NCBI GenBank assembly: GCA_026398735.1
Contig: JAPLSH010000015.1
Location: forward strand, 62,001 to 126,000
Reading direction: 5' to 3'
DNA from: Pseudomonadota bacterium
GTDB lineage: Bacteria > Pseudomonadota > Gammaproteobacteria > Steroidobacterales > Steroidobacteraceae
DNA length: 64,000 bases
A program made the position numbers and the translations under genes. The notes under the pieces were generated by a model, which worked only from the letters and a program-made list of their open reading frames with translations, was not told the origin of the DNA and ran no database searches. Shown piece by piece: positions 24,279-34,062 of the stretch. Every line of letters begins with the position of its first letter. The first letter of the stretch is position 1.

Positions 24279-26477
24279 CAGCGCTTTGTTGCCACGGTCC
24301 CCAAAGGCTTTGCCGATCTGTTGGCACTTGAGTTGGCCACATTGGGTGCCACCGACATCCGTGAGCGCGCCGGTGGCGTGACCTTCTGGGGCCCGCTGGC
24401 CATTGGTTATCGCGCGTGTCTGGAATCGCGTCTGGCCAGTCGCGTGTTGCTGCAGGTGGGCAACGCGTCGATGACCGATGCACAGTCGTTATATGACGCT
24501 GTACGCACGGTGGATTGGCGCGAGCATTTGGATATCGGCGGCACGTTGGCCTGCGAATACACCGGTTCGCATCCTGCCATCACCAACAGCTATTTCGGCA
24601 CGCTGAAAGTCAAAGACGCGATCTGCGATCAGTTTCGCGACACCACCGGTGGTCGCCCCGATGTACAAACCGAACGCCCGTCGCTGCGTGTGCATGCGCA
24701 TGCCGCCGGTAATCAGGTGACGCTGTCTATTGATCTGGCCGGTGAGTCGCTCAGTCGCCGCGGCTATCGCATCGCCGGTGGCGAGGCACCGCTACGCGAG
24801 AATCTAGCCGCTGGCATTTTGATGCGCGCCGGTTGGCCCAAGATTGCCGAAGCCGGTGGCGAGTTCCTCGATCCGATGTGCGGCTCGGGCACTTTCGTTA
24901 TTGAAGCCGCGTGGATGGCCGCCAATATTGCGCCGGGCTTGATGCGTGACTTCTTCGGCTTTCTGGGTTGGCGCGGCCATGACGCGGGCTTGTGGAACAA
25001 GTTGCGCGACGACGCCATGGAACGTATGCATCAGCAGGTACCGGTGATCATCCGCGGTACCGATCGCAGCAGCGCGGCCATCGCCACCGCTGCGGCCAAC
25101 GCGCGCCGTGCCGGTGTGGGTCGCGATATTTTGTTTGAGCAGGTGGAACTGGCCAAGGTGCGCCCGTCGCGTGTCGATGCGGCCGATGTGAGCTTCGGTC
25201 TGCTATGCGTCAACCCGCCTTATGGGCAGCGTATTGGTCAAGGTGAAGACGCCATCGAGGCGCACCGCGATATCGGCGTGGCACTGCGCGAGCGCTTTGT
25301 GGGTTGGCACGCAGCGGTGCTGACCGGCGAGCCGGCTTTGGGACAATTGATCGGCATCAACGCGCATCGCGTACATACGGTGTTCAACGGCGCTATCGAG
25401 TGCCGCTTGTTGCGTTTTGCGCCGGGTGAGCGTCGTGCACGGCGCGAGGCCACCGCCGGCATCATCATTGACGATGCCACCATCGCGCAGAGCAACGGCG
25501 CGCGCATGTTCGCCAACCGGCTCACCAAAAACTTGCAGCACTTGGGCAAGCAGGCACGTCGCCAAGGCGTGTCGTGCTGGCGACTGTATGACGCGGATAT
25601 GCCCGAGTACGCGCTGGCCGTCGACCTGTATGTCGGCACCGGCAGTGAAGCCGAGCAGCGTTGGTTGTTCGTGCAGGAATATGCACCGCCCGACACGGTC
25701 GATCCGGAAGCGGCGCGCCGTCGTCGCGAGGAAGCGCTGTCCGTGATGCCCGAGGTCACCGGCGTGGCCTTTGCCGACATTCATCTGCGAGTGCGTCGTA
25801 AGCAAAAGGGTGCCAGCCAATACGACAAGCTCGGTGCGCGCGGTCGCCAGCATGTGGTCGAAGAAGACGGCCTGCAGTTGCTGGTCAACTTTGATGACTA
25901 TCTAGACACAGGTTTGTTCCTCGATCACCGTTTGACCCGCCAGCGCGTGCGCGCTGCATCGGCCGGGCAACGAGTGCTCAATCTGTTTTGCTACACCGGC
26001 AGCGTGTCGGTGCATGCCGCGGCCGGCGGTGCGCTCAGCACGACCAGTGTGGATCTGTCACGTACCTATCTGGATTGGGCTGCACGCAACCTGGAGATCA
26101 ACGGCTTTGCCCAGCAGCAGCACCACTTGCTGCAGGCCGATTGCATGGCCTGGCTGGCGGCTGAAGCGCCGCAGGGTCCGGCCTGGGACCTCATTTTCCT
26201 GGATCCGCCGACTTTCTCCAATTCGGCCCGGATGCAGGGTGTGCTGGATGTGCAGCGTGATCACGTGCGACTGGTCGACGACTGCATGCAGCTGCTGGCG
26301 CCGGGCGGCTTACTGCTGTTTTCCAATAATGCGCAGCGTTTTCAGCTGGACGCCGGGTTGGCCGAGCGGTATCTGGTCACCGATGTTTCGGCGGCGACGA
26401 TCCCCTTCGACTTTCAGGGCAACCCGCGCATCCACCGCTGCTTTGAAGTGCGCCACCGACCAGTTGGAAACGGCTAG
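24261..26477 (+). CDS. rlmL: bifunctional 23S rRNA methyltransferase RlmK/RlmL
   Basis: Fused enzyme making m2G2445 (N-terminal RlmL part) and m7G2069 (C-terminal RlmK part) in 23S rRNA. The 738 residues include the N-terminal ferredoxin-like/THUMP region (to about 160), RlmL motifs LDPMCGSGTFVIEAAWMA and NPPYGQR, and RlmK motifs VLNLFCYTGSVSVHAA and FLDPPTFSNSARM. The start must be TTG 24261: an in-frame stop lies at 24252-24254 and the N-terminus aligns with the family. It is an unrelated housekeeping gene inside the polyamine cluster. Confidence 0.96.
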   Translation: MTTETLQRFVATVPKGFADLLALELATLGATDIRERAGGVTFWGPLAIGYRACLESRLASRVLLQVGNASMTDAQSLYDAVRTVDWREHLDIGGTLACEYTGSHPAITNSYFGTLKVKDAICDQFRDTTGGRPDVQTERPSLRVHAHAAGNQVTLSIDLAGESLSRRGYRIAGGEAPLRENLAAGILMRAGWPKIAEAGGEFLDPMCGSGTFVIEAAWMAANIAPGLMRDFFGFLGWRGHDAGLWNKLRDDAMERMHQQVPVIIRGTDRSSAAIATAAANARRAGVGRDILFEQVELAKVRPSRVDAADVSFGLLCVNPPYGQRIGQGEDAIEAHRDIGVALRERFVGWHAAVLTGEPALGQLIGINAHRVHTVFNGAIECRLLRFAPGERRARREATAGIIIDDATIAQSNGARMFANRLTKNLQHLGKQARRQGVSCWRLYDADMPEYALAVDLYVGTGSEAEQRWLFVQEYAPPDTVDPEAARRRREEALSVMPEVTGVAFADIHLRVRRKQKGASQYDKLGARGRQHVVEEDGLQLLVNFDDYLDTGLFLDHRLTRQRVRAASAGQRVLNLFCYTGSVSVHAAAGGALSTTSVDLSRTYLDWAARNLEINGFAQQQHHLLQADCMAWLAAEAPQGPAWDLIFLDPPTFSNSARMQGVLDVQRDHVRLVDDCMQLLAPGGLLLFSNNAQRFQLDAGLAERYLVTDVSAATIPFDFQGNPRIHRCFEVRHRPVGNG

Positions 26478-26514
26478 CGCGACCGGCGTAGTTTCGACTA
26501 GCCTAGGGACAGGG

Positions 26515-26529
26515 GGGGCGTGCCGCCCC
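26515..26529 (+). other. GC-rich stem-loop between rlmKL and iorA
   Basis: GGGGCG (26515-26520) pairs with CGCCCC (26524-26529) over a TGC loop, 38 bases after the rlmKL stop. There is no T-run. A weaker upstream pairing, GGCTAG (26472-26477) with CTAGCC (26498-26503), is also possible. Likely a transcript end or processing element. Confidence 0.45.
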
Positions 26530-26565
26530 ATTCATTGAAAACTCCACGATGGACGGTAAACGACC

Positions 26566-27042
26566 ATGTTGCGACTCAACGTCAATGGCCAAGAACGGAC
26601 GATCGACGGCATCGCCGATGACACCCCGCTGCTGTGGGTGCTGCGCGATGAACTTAAACTCGTAGGCACCAAATTCGGTTGCGGGGTCGGTCAGTGCGGT
26701 GCCTGCACCGTGCACCTCAATGGTCAGCCGATCCGCTCCTGCCAAATTCCTGCTGTTGCCGCTGCCGGCGAGAAGGTCACGACCGTCGAGGGTCTGTCTG
26801 CCGGTGCGCAGCTCACTGCGCTGCAGCAGGCATGGATCGACCATGACGTGCCGCAATGCGGCTATTGCCAGTCCGGTCAGCTGATGACTGCGACGGCGCT
26901 GCTCAAGCAGCACCCCAAGCCCACCGATGCGCAGATCGATCAGTTCATGACCAACATCTGCCGTTGCGGCACCTATGTGCGTATCCGCAAGGCCATCCAC
27001 GCTGCAGCTGCCGCGACGGCAGGTAAGGGCGGTGCGGCATGA
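26566..27042 (+). CDS. molybdenum hydroxylase [2Fe-2S] subunit (IorA type)
   Basis: The 158-residue small subunit of a xanthine-dehydrogenase-family enzyme carries electrons from the molybdenum centre. Two clusters are predicted: plant-type ferredoxin domain with [15 protein letters not shown] (residues about 43-57) and the four-helix domain with CGYCQSGQ and [15 protein letters not shown]. It overlaps the large-subunit gene by four bases. The split small/large organisation without an FAD subunit matches isoquinoline 1-oxidoreductase and aldehyde oxidoreductase types. Confidence 0.9.
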   Translation: MLRLNVNGQERTIDGIADDTPLLWVLRDELKLVGTKFGCGVGQCGACTVHLNGQPIRSCQIPAVAAAGEKVTTVEGLSAGAQLTALQQAWIDHDVPQCGYCQSGQLMTATALLKQHPKPTDAQIDQFMTNICRCGTYVRIRKAIHAAAAATAGKGGAA

Positions 27043-29345
27043 GCGCGGTCATCCACAGCAACGCGGAGCATCACACTATGATCGCCGAGTTCGAGCGCCT
27101 GCTGGCGCAGCCCGTTGAGGCAGCTGCTGCCCAATCCCTCAGTCGTCGCGGCTTCATGAAGCTGTCCGGTGGTGTGGGCGGTGGTTTGGTGCTGGCGCTG
27201 GCCGTCGGCCTGCCCGATCAGGCTTCTGCTCAGGGTGCGCCGCCGCCGCAAGTTCCATTTGCGCCGGGTGCCTATGTGCGCATCTCGCCGGACGGCAAGA
27301 TCACGCTGTACTCCAAGAACCCTGAGATCGGTCAGGGCATCAAGACCGCCTTCGGTGTCATCCTCGCCGAAGAGCTCGATGCTGCCTGGGCCGACGTCAC
27401 GGTTGAACAGTCCGAGATTAATGCCGCCGTGTATGGCGCGCAGTTTGCCGGCGGTTCGCTGTCCATCCCGATGAACTGGGACAACCTGCGCCAGGCCGGC
27501 GCTGGCGCCCGCGCCATGCTGGTCTCCGCTGCTGCCAAGCAGTGGGGCGTTGCCGAGTCCGAGCTCACCACCGCAGACAGCACTGTCATCCATGCGGCCA
27601 GCGGTCGCAAGGCCAGCTATGGCTCATTGGCCACCGCTGCCGCTGCCCTGCCTGTACCTGCCGATCCCAAAGCCCTCAAGCTCAAGGACCGCAAGGACTA
27701 CAAGCTGATCGGCAAGCGCTTCACCGGTGTAGACAATCTTGATCTGGTAACTGGCAAGCCGCTGTTCGCCATCGACGTGAACCTGCCTGGCATGCTGTAC
27801 GCATCGCTGGTCAAGTGCCCGTCGGTCGGTGGCAAGGTGGCCAGTGCCAACATCGACCAGATCAAAAAGCTGCCCGGCATCACCGATGCCTTCATCGTCG
27901 AAGGCACCGCCAAGCCCGCCAACGTCATGCTGACCGGCGTGTTGCCGGGCGTGGCCATTGTCGGCAAGAGCACCTGGGCGGTGTTCTCGGCGCGCAAGCA
28001 GCTCAAGGTCACTTGGGATCACAGCACCGCTTCCAAGGACAGCTGGACCGACTACGTCGCCAAGGCCAAGGAACTGTCGGTCAAGCCGGTCGGCGACAAG
28101 GTTGTGCGTACTGTCGGCGATATCGACAAGGTGCTGGCCTCCGCCAAGCCGGTCGAGGCCTACTACCAGTTCGCCTTCGTGTCGCATGCGCAGCTAGAGC
28201 CGCAGAACACGGTCGCCTGGTTCAAGGGCGATTCGATCGAGTTGTGGGCTCCCACGCAGTTGCCGGCCAACAGCCTGCCGCTGGTCGCAGGCATCGTTGG
28301 TCTGAAGGCCGACAAGGTCACGCTGCATCAGATGCGCGTTGGTGGTGGTTTCGGCCGCCGTCTGCTCAACGACTTCGTTGCCGATGCGGCCTATGTCGCC
28401 AAGCAAGTGCCCAACACGCCGATCAAGTTGATGTGGACCCGTGAGGACGATATGGAGCATGACGCCTATCGCGTCGGTGGCTTCATGTCCTACAAGGGTG
28501 TGCTCGACGAGCAGGGCAAGCTTGCCGCGCTCAACGCGCACATGATCGGCTTCGAGGATCCGGTCTCCAAGGCGCCCACTACCGCGTCGGATTTTGGTGC
28601 CAACGAGTTCCCGGCCAACTACCTCACCGACTACCGTGCCTCGATGTCACGTCTGCCGCTGTCGATGCCGTGCGGTCCCTGGCGCGCGCCGGGTACCAAC
28701 ACGATGTCGTGGGTGCAGCAGTCGTTCTTCCACGAACTGGCCGTGGCCGCCAAGCGTGACCACGTAGAGTTCCTGCTCGAAGTGTTCGGTCGCAAGGCCG
28801 GCGCTGCGCCGCAGGCCGGCCCGCCGGGTCTGAACCCTGATCGTGCCATCGGCGTCATCAAGCTCGCCGCTGAGAAGGCGGGCTGGGGCAAGCCGCTGCC
28901 CAAGGGCCGTCATCTGGGCATGGCCTTCTTCTTCAGCCATCAGGGTCACATCGCCGAGATCGCCGAGGTCAGCGTCGATGCCAAGAAGAAGGTCACCGTG
29001 CACAAGATGACGGTGGCTTGCGACATCGGCCCGGTGATCAACCTGTCTGGTGCCGAGAACCAGGTGCAGGGTTGCATCGTCGATGCAATGAGCACGCTGG
29101 CGCTGGAGATCACCATGGAAAATGGTGCCGCTCAGCAGGTCAACTACGACAAGTACCCGGCGCGTCGCATGCCCAATTCACCGCAGGTGGATGTGCACTT
29201 CGTGCAGAGCAACTACAACCCCAGCGGTCTGGGTGAGCCGGCGTTCCCGCCTGCCGCCCCGGCGATCTGCAATGCGATTTTCGCGGCCACCGGCACGCGT
29301 ATCCGCACTCTGCCGATCACCAAGGCCGGCTTTAGCGTTGCCTGA
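27039..29345 (+). CDS. molybdenum hydroxylase large subunit (IorB type), Tat-exported
   Basis: The 768-residue molybdopterin-cytosine-dinucleotide-binding subunit has a twin-arginine signal, [20 protein letters not shown] (residues about 31-50), so the folded complex is exported to the periplasm with its small partner. Conserved pieces are [35 protein letters not shown], and the C-terminal [17 protein letters not shown] with the probable catalytic Glu. Electrons would pass to a periplasmic cytochrome. The substrate, an aldehyde or N-heterocycle, is not identifiable. Confidence 0.88.
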   Translation: MSAVIHSNAEHHTMIAEFERLLAQPVEAAAAQSLSRRGFMKLSGGVGGGLVLALAVGLPDQASAQGAPPPQVPFAPGAYVRISPDGKITLYSKNPEIGQGIKTAFGVILAEELDAAWADVTVEQSEINAAVYGAQFAGGSLSIPMNWDNLRQAGAGARAMLVSAAAKQWGVAESELTTADSTVIHAASGRKASYGSLATAAAALPVPADPKALKLKDRKDYKLIGKRFTGVDNLDLVTGKPLFAIDVNLPGMLYASLVKCPSVGGKVASANIDQIKKLPGITDAFIVEGTAKPANVMLTGVLPGVAIVGKSTWAVFSARKQLKVTWDHSTASKDSWTDYVAKAKELSVKPVGDKVVRTVGDIDKVLASAKPVEAYYQFAFVSHAQLEPQNTVAWFKGDSIELWAPTQLPANSLPLVAGIVGLKADKVTLHQMRVGGGFGRRLLNDFVADAAYVAKQVPNTPIKLMWTREDDMEHDAYRVGGFMSYKGVLDEQGKLAALNAHMIGFEDPVSKAPTTASDFGANEFPANYLTDYRASMSRLPLSMPCGPWRAPGTNTMSWVQQSFFHELAVAAKRDHVEFLLEVFGRKAGAAPQAGPPGLNPDRAIGVIKLAAEKAGWGKPLPKGRHLGMAFFFSHQGHIAEIAEVSVDAKKKVTVHKMTVACDIGPVINLSGAENQVQGCIVDAMSTLALEITMENGAAQQVNYDKYPARRMPNSPQVDVHFVQSNYNPSGLGEPAFPPAAPAICNAIFAATGTRIRTLPITKAGFSVA

Positions 29346-29352
29346 TGGCGTT

Positions 29353-29383
29353 GCCTGCGGGGTCTAGAGCAGATCCCGCAGGC
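29353..29383. terminator. bidirectional 13-bp stem-loop between iorB-type gene and puuB
   Basis: GCCTGCGGGGTCT (29353-29365) pairs with AGATCCCGCAGGC (29371-29383) along all 13 positions (one G-T wobble) with an AGAGC loop. It overlaps the last codons and stop of puuB (stop at 29364-29366). No T-run on either strand. Confidence 0.72.
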
Positions 29384-30656
29384 GATACCACAGCATCGCC
29401 AGCACCAGGGCAGGGCGGCGCAATGCGGTGCCGCCCGCAAACTCCCGGTGTTTGATCCGCGCGAACACATCAAAGCGTTCGCTGCTGCCGGCCATCGATT
29501 CGGCCGCCAGTTTGCCTGCCATGCCCGCCAGCACCAGGCCATGACCCGAGAATCCCTGCAGATACCAAACGGTCGGTGATAGCCGCCCGAAGTCCGGTGC
29601 CCGGTTGCGCGTGATGTCCAGCCAACCGCCCCAGGCATGTTCGATGTGCACGCCCTGCAATTGCGGAAACACAGCCAGCATACGGCCAAGCGTTGCGCGG
29701 GCGCTGTCTTGGCTGTTGAGTCCGCCATAGCTGACCCGTCCGCCGAACAGCAACCGCTGATCACGGCTGAGGCGAAAGTAATCGAGCACCCAGTTCATGT
29801 CTGCCGCTGCTGCATTGCCCGGCAGCAGTGCTGAGGCGCGCGCTGCGCCGAGTACTTCGGTGGCCACCATGTAGGTGCCCACGCCCATGATGCGGCGTGC
29901 CAGCGGCGGTGCTGTGGCACCCAGTGTGGCATTGCCGGCCAGCAGCAACTGCTTGCAGTGCACTTGGCCTTGCGCAGTGATAACAGTGACGCTGCCGTCG
30001 GGGGCTTGCGACCATGACAGCGCGCGGCTGTGTTCGTGCAAGGTGACGCCCGCGTTGTGTGCGGCAGAGGCCAAGCCGCGCAGATATTTGAGCGGGTGCA
30101 AATGACCGCTGCGCGGATCGAGCAGGCCACCGCCATAGCGCTGGCTTGCAACATGATCGGGCAGCTCGGCGCGCGTCAGCAGCTGCGTGCCGTCGTAGCC
30201 TAAGGCGTGCAGTTGCTGCTGGGTGTGGCGCAGCTCGGTGTTATGGCGCTGGCGTAAACCCAGCAGCAAGTGTCCTGGCGTCCATTCGCAGTCGATGCGA
30301 TGGCGCTCGCAGAGCTTGTGCAGCAGTTGCAGGCCCTCGACCGTCATATCCCAGGCGGCGCGCGCGTCACCCGCTCCGAGCAGCCCTGTGAGGCTCTCGT
30401 GACCCGTGGCCAGACCCACCAGCGCCTGCCCCCCGTTGCGGCCCGAGGCGCCCTGGCCCAGTGCGTCGGCCTCCAGTTGCACCACGCGGTAGCCGCGCTC
30501 GGCCAGGTGCAACGCAGCCGAGGATCCGGCAATGCCTGCGCCCACTACACAGACATCGGCGTGGACGCTGCCCTGCAGCGCTGGTTCAGACTGCCGGGCG
30601 GGCAGTCCTACCTGATAGACCGGGCGCGGATCCAGCGATGGCGAGGGTGTGCTCAG
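29364..30656 (-). CDS. puuB: gamma-glutamylputrescine oxidase (FAD), probable CTG start
   Basis: FAD-dependent DadA-type oxidase converting gamma-glutamylputrescine to the aldehyde, ammonia and peroxide. The Rossmann motif is VVGAGIAGSSAALHLAERG, followed by ASGRNGGQ; the C-terminal FSGHGLVLAGMAGKLAAE closes the FAD site. A start at GTG 30545 would fall inside the first beta-strand, deleting a conserved N-terminus that is still encoded upstream (DPRPVYQVGLPA, LQGSVHADVCVV). Between there and the stop at 30675-30677 no ATG, GTG or TTG occurs; CTG 30656 has GGAG six bases before it and gives 430 residues, the usual size. Confidence 0.82.
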   Translation of the reverse strand: MSTPSPSLDPRPVYQVGLPARQSEPALQGSVHADVCVVGAGIAGSSAALHLAERGYRVVQLEADALGQGASGRNGGQALVGLATGHESLTGLLGAGDARAAWDMTVEGLQLLHKLCERHRIDCEWTPGHLLLGLRQRHNTELRHTQQQLHALGYDGTQLLTRAELPDHVASQRYGGGLLDPRSGHLHPLKYLRGLASAAHNAGVTLHEHSRALSWSQAPDGSVTVITAQGQVHCKQLLLAGNATLGATAPPLARRIMGVGTYMVATEVLGAARASALLPGNAAAADMNWVLDYFRLSRDQRLLFGGRVSYGGLNSQDSARATLGRMLAVFPQLQGVHIEHAWGGWLDITRNRAPDFGRLSPTVWYLQGFSGHGLVLAGMAGKLAAESMAGSSERFDVFARIKHREFAGGTALRRPALVLAMLWYRLRDLL

Positions 30657-30725
30657 GACAGGCTCCGATAGGGTTCACGGACGCACGGATATTGGGCCGT
30701 GGTCTAATGCAAACTGTAAATCATC

Positions 30726-31493
30726 ATGCGTACCGTCAGACCTCTCATCGGCATACCCGCCGACCGCCGCCGGATCGGTCTACATCCGTTTCACGCGGTC
30801 GGTGAGAAATACATCGTCGCCGTGCTCGATGCCGGTGGTGCGTTGCCTTTGTTGATCCCTTCGCTGGGACGTGAGCTGGCACTGGATGACCTGCTCGATG
30901 TGGTCGATGGTCTGGTGTTGCCCGGCAGCCCCTCCAACGTGGAGCCGCATCATTATCAGGGCGACCCTAGTGAGCCGGGCACTTGGCATGATCCGGCACG
31001 CGACGCCACTACCTTGCCGCTGATTCCGCGTGCAGTGGCAGCGGGTATTCCGGTGCTAGGTATTTGCCGCGGTTTTCAGGAAATGAATGTCGCCTATGGC
31101 GGCACACTGTGGCAGGAAGTGCATCAGGTGCCGGGGCTGCTGTGCCATCACGAAAACGCTGCCGACACGCTGGACGTGCAATATGGGCCGTCTCACGAAG
31201 TGCAGTTGGTGCACGGTGGTCTGCTGCATGAGATCGCTGGGCACGATAGGCTGTGTGTCAACTCGCTGCACCATCAGGGCGTGCGCGATCTGGCACCCGG
31301 CTTGGTAGCCGAGGCGCATGCACCCGATGGGCTTATTGAGGCACTGCGGGTGCGTGATGCGCAGCGCTTTGCTGTAGCGGTGCAATGGCATCCAGAGTGG
31401 AAGGCTGCAAGCAATACATTTTCCAGCGCGCTGTTTGCGCGGTTCGCCGCATCAGCGCGTGAACGTGCCGCTGAACGCGGCAAGGACAGGTGA
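30726..31493 (+). CDS. puuD: gamma-glutamyl-gamma-aminobutyrate hydrolase
   Basis: Class I glutamine-amidotransferase-like hydrolase that frees GABA and glutamate at the end of the gamma-glutamylated putrescine route. The 255-residue protein has LIGIPADRRRIG, the nucleophile elbow LGICRGFQEMNVAYGG with Cys114, and VQWHPEW with the catalytic His/Glu. A weak promoter (TTGGGC 30692-30697, TGTAAA 30715-30720, 17 bases apart) would place the transcript start at the ATG. It is divergent from puuB and three bases before puuA. Confidence 0.93.
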   Translation: MRTVRPLIGIPADRRRIGLHPFHAVGEKYIVAVLDAGGALPLLIPSLGRELALDDLLDVVDGLVLPGSPSNVEPHHYQGDPSEPGTWHDPARDATTLPLIPRAVAAGIPVLGICRGFQEMNVAYGGTLWQEVHQVPGLLCHHENAADTLDVQYGPSHEVQLVHGGLLHEIAGHDRLCVNSLHHQGVRDLAPGLVAEAHAPDGLIEALRVRDAQRFAVAVQWHPEWKAASNTFSSALFARFAASARERAAERGKDR

Positions 31494-31496
31494 TCT

Positions 31497-32837
31497 ATGA
31501 GCAGTGAGATTCATCAATTCTTCAAGGAACATCGCACCTCGGAAGTCGAGGCGATCATTCCCGACATGGCAGGCATCGCGCGCGGCAAGATCATGCCCGC
31601 CGAGAAGTTCGCCGTGGATGCAGGGCTGCGCCTGCCAGAGAGCATCTTTCTGCAGACGGTAACCGGCGACTATCCGCTCAACACCGATGCGGCAATGAGT
31701 CCTGCCGAGATCGACATCGTGCTCAAGGCCGATCCGCGTACGGTGCGAGTGGTGCCTTGGGCTGCCGAGCCCACTGCGCAGGTAATCCACGATTGTTTTT
31801 ATTCAGATGGTCGTCGCGTGACCATGGCGCCACGGCATGTGCTACGCCATGTGCTGGAGTTGTACGAAGCGCGTGGCTGGCAACCGGTGGTAGCACCGGA
31901 GCTCGAGTTCTATCTGGTAGAGCCCAATATCGACGCTGACTATCCGCTCAAGCCGCCGGTGGGCCGCTCGGGTCGTGCAGAGCCGGGTCGGCAAAGCTAT
32001 AGCATCGCTGCGGTCAACGAGTTCGATCCGCTGTTTGATGACATCTATGCCTTCTGCGAAGCGCAAGACATCGAAATCGATACGCTGATCCATGAAGATG
32101 GCCCTGCGCAGATGGAGATCAACCTGCTGCACGGCAACGCTATAGATCTTGCTGATCAGGCCTTCTTGTTTAAGCGCACCGCGCGCGAGGCAGCGCTGCG
32201 CCACAAGATCTATGCAACGTTCATGGCCAAGCCCTATGCCAAAGAGCCCGGCAGTGCCATGCATATTCACCAGAGCATCCTCGACACCAAGACCGGTCAG
32301 AACATTTTCAGTGAGGCTGACGGCACGCCCTCGCGGCTGTTCTTTTCGCACATTGCCGGCCTACAAAAATATCTGCCGGCAGCTATGGCGCTGTTTGCTC
32401 CCAACGTCAATTCTTACCGGCGCATCTCGCGTCTGCAGACTGCGCCCATCAACGTACAGTGGGGCTATGACAACCGCACCGCAGGTCTGCGAGTGCCGGT
32501 GTCGGCGCCGCAGGCGCGCCGCGTCGAGAATCGCGTCGGTGGTGCCGATGCCAACCCCTACCTGGCCATTGCGGCCTCGCTGGCCTGCGGGTATCTGGGG
32601 ATGGTCGAGAACCTTCAGCCGAGTGATCCGATCACCGGCAGTGCCCATGATCTGCCGTTTTCCTTGCCGCGCTCACTCGACGAGGCGCTGCGTCAGATGC
32701 GCGGCTGCCCCCAGCTCATCGCCATATTGGGCGAGCCCTTTGTCGAGGCCTTTGCCATCGTCAAGGAGTCTGAGTACGAGGTGTTTTTGCAGGTGATCAG
32801 TTCGTGGGAACGTGAGCACTTGCTGCTCAATGTTTGA
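31497..32837 (+). CDS. puuA: glutamate-putrescine ligase
   Basis: Glutamine-synthetase-fold enzyme that couples glutamate to putrescine with ATP as the first catabolic step. The 446-residue product has the PuuA-type N-terminus (VEAIIPDMAGIARGKIMPAEKF), the catalytic barrel with PELEFYLVEP, EDGPAQMEINLLHG, GSAMHIHQSI and RISRLQTAPINVQWGYDNRTAGLRVP (two adjoining conserved stretches). It follows puuD by three bases and precedes the putrescine transporter, forming a compact uptake-and-use operon. Confidence 0.92.
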   Translation: MSSEIHQFFKEHRTSEVEAIIPDMAGIARGKIMPAEKFAVDAGLRLPESIFLQTVTGDYPLNTDAAMSPAEIDIVLKADPRTVRVVPWAAEPTAQVIHDCFYSDGRRVTMAPRHVLRHVLELYEARGWQPVVAPELEFYLVEPNIDADYPLKPPVGRSGRAEPGRQSYSIAAVNEFDPLFDDIYAFCEAQDIEIDTLIHEDGPAQMEINLLHGNAIDLADQAFLFKRTAREAALRHKIYATFMAKPYAKEPGSAMHIHQSILDTKTGQNIFSEADGTPSRLFFSHIAGLQKYLPAAMALFAPNVNSYRRISRLQTAPINVQWGYDNRTAGLRVPVSAPQARRVENRVGGADANPYLAIAASLACGYLGMVENLQPSDPITGSAHDLPFSLPRSLDEALRQMRGCPQLIAILGEPFVEAFAIVKESEYEVFLQVISSWEREHLLLNV

Positions 32838-32842
32838 GGTTG

Positions 32843-32900
32843 GCGGGGCGGCGCCCCGCTGGGTTATAAAGACCCCAAGAGGCGGCGTAGGGCTGCCTCT
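32843..32900 (+). promoter_or_regulatory. two hairpins flanking a -10-like TATAAA in front of potF
   Basis: GCGGGGC/GCCCCGC (32843-32849 with 32853-32859, loop GGC) is a strong stem just after puuA. A second 9-bp stem, AGAGGCGGC/GCTGCCTCT (32878-32886 with 32892-32900), lies in the presumed potF leader. Between them TATAAA (32865-32870) could be the -10 of an internal promoter, with TTGGCG (32840-32845) 19 bases upstream as a poor -35. No T-run follows the first stem. Confidence 0.5.
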
Positions 32901-32937
32901 GTGAGTTGCGTTATACAACCAGTCACAGGATTGCCCC

Positions 32938-34062
32938 ATGCCCATTTCATCGCGCGCCCTTGCTGTTTCCGCCCTTGCCTTGCTGCTGGCCGCCTGCGGC
33001 GGCAAAAAGTCCGAGACCACCCCGGCACCTGCCGCAGAAGAGCCGGTCGTTAATGTCTACAACTGGTCGGATTACATCGACACCACGGTGCTCGAGGACT
33101 TTACCAAAGAGACCGGCATCAAGGTCAACTATGACGTCTTCGACAGCAACGAGCTGTTGCAGACCAAGCTGTTGTCGGGCAAGAGCGGCTACGACGTCGT
33201 AGTGCCGTCGGGCTCCTTCCTCGAGAAACAGATTCAGGCTGGCGTGTTCCAGAAGCTCGACAAGAGCAAGCTCCCCAATTTGGCCAATATCGACCCGGCC
33301 ATCCAGACCGCTACGGCCAAGCACGATCCCGGCAACGAACATGCTGTGACCTACTTCTGGGGCACTTCGGGCGTCGGTTACAACATCGACAAGGTCAAGG
33401 CGGCCATGCCCAATGCGCCGGTTGACAGCTTTGCGATGTTCTACGACCCCAAGGTCATCGCCAACTTCAAGAAGTGCGGCGTCACCATCCTGGATGCTCC
33501 GGATGAAGTGGTGGCCACGGTGCTGCTGTATTTGGGTCGCGAGCCGATGAGCGAGAAGGCGGAGGATCTGGCTGCTGTCGAAAAGGTGCTGCTGTCGATC
33601 CGGCCGTTCGTGCGTGAGATCAAATCATCGGGCTATCTCGATGATCTGGCCAACGGCGAAATCTGCGTGGCGCTGGGCTGGAGTGGTGATGTGGGTCAGG
33701 GCAAGAGCCGTGCTGAGGAAGCCGGCAAGGGCGTCAAGCTCCAATACAACATCCCCAAGGAAGGCGCGATCCAGTTCTTTGACATGCTGGCTGTCCCGGC
33801 TGATGCGCCGCATGTGGGCAATGCGCACAAGTTCATCGACTTCATGCTGCGTAAGGACGTGGCGGTAAAGAACACAAATTTTGTGACTTTCGCCTCGCCT
33901 AACGCAGCGGCACGCGATGCCATTAACCCCGAGATCACCGGCGATCCGAGCATCTATCCGACGCCTGAGGTGGCCGCCAAGCTGTCGCCCAATCTGGCGC
34001 GCTCTCAGGAGTACACGCGTGAGCTGACCCGCGTTTGGACGCGGTTCAAGACGGGCAAGTAG
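32938..34062 (+). CDS. potF: putrescine ABC transporter substrate-binding protein
   Basis: PotD/PotF-family periplasmic binding protein for putrescine or related polyamines. The 374-residue product has a lipoprotein signal (ALAVSALALLLAACGG, lipobox LLAAC), then VNVYNWSDYIDTTVLEDF, the family start, FDSNELLQTKLLSGKSGYDVV and the GTSGVGYNIDKV segment. The lipid anchor differs from soluble E. coli PotF but is common in relatives. It is the first gene of potFGHI. Confidence 0.92.
   Translation: MPISSRALAVSALALLLAACGGKKSETTPAPAAEEPVVNVYNWSDYIDTTVLEDFTKETGIKVNYDVFDSNELLQTKLLSGKSGYDVVVPSGSFLEKQIQAGVFQKLDKSKLPNLANIDPAIQTATAKHDPGNEHAVTYFWGTSGVGYNIDKVKAAMPNAPVDSFAMFYDPKVIANFKKCGVTILDAPDEVVATVLLYLGREPMSEKAEDLAAVEKVLLSIRPFVREIKSSGYLDDLANGEICVALGWSGDVGQGKSRAEEAGKGVKLQYNIPKEGAIQFFDMLAVPADAPHVGNAHKFIDFMLRKDVAVKNTNFVTFASPNAAARDAINPEITGDPSIYPTPEVAAKLSPNLARSQEYTRELTRVWTRFKTGK

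Noticed and set aside
30465-30545. GTG at 30545 as the start of puuB
   Set aside because: It falls within the first beta-strand of the FAD-binding fold; 37 upstream codons retain family sequence, and CTG 30656 has a ribosome-binding site.
32900-32930. CRP-type site before potF (TGTGA and TCACA both present)
   Set aside because: The half-sites are about 18 bases apart rather than six, so they do not form a CRP-family dyad.
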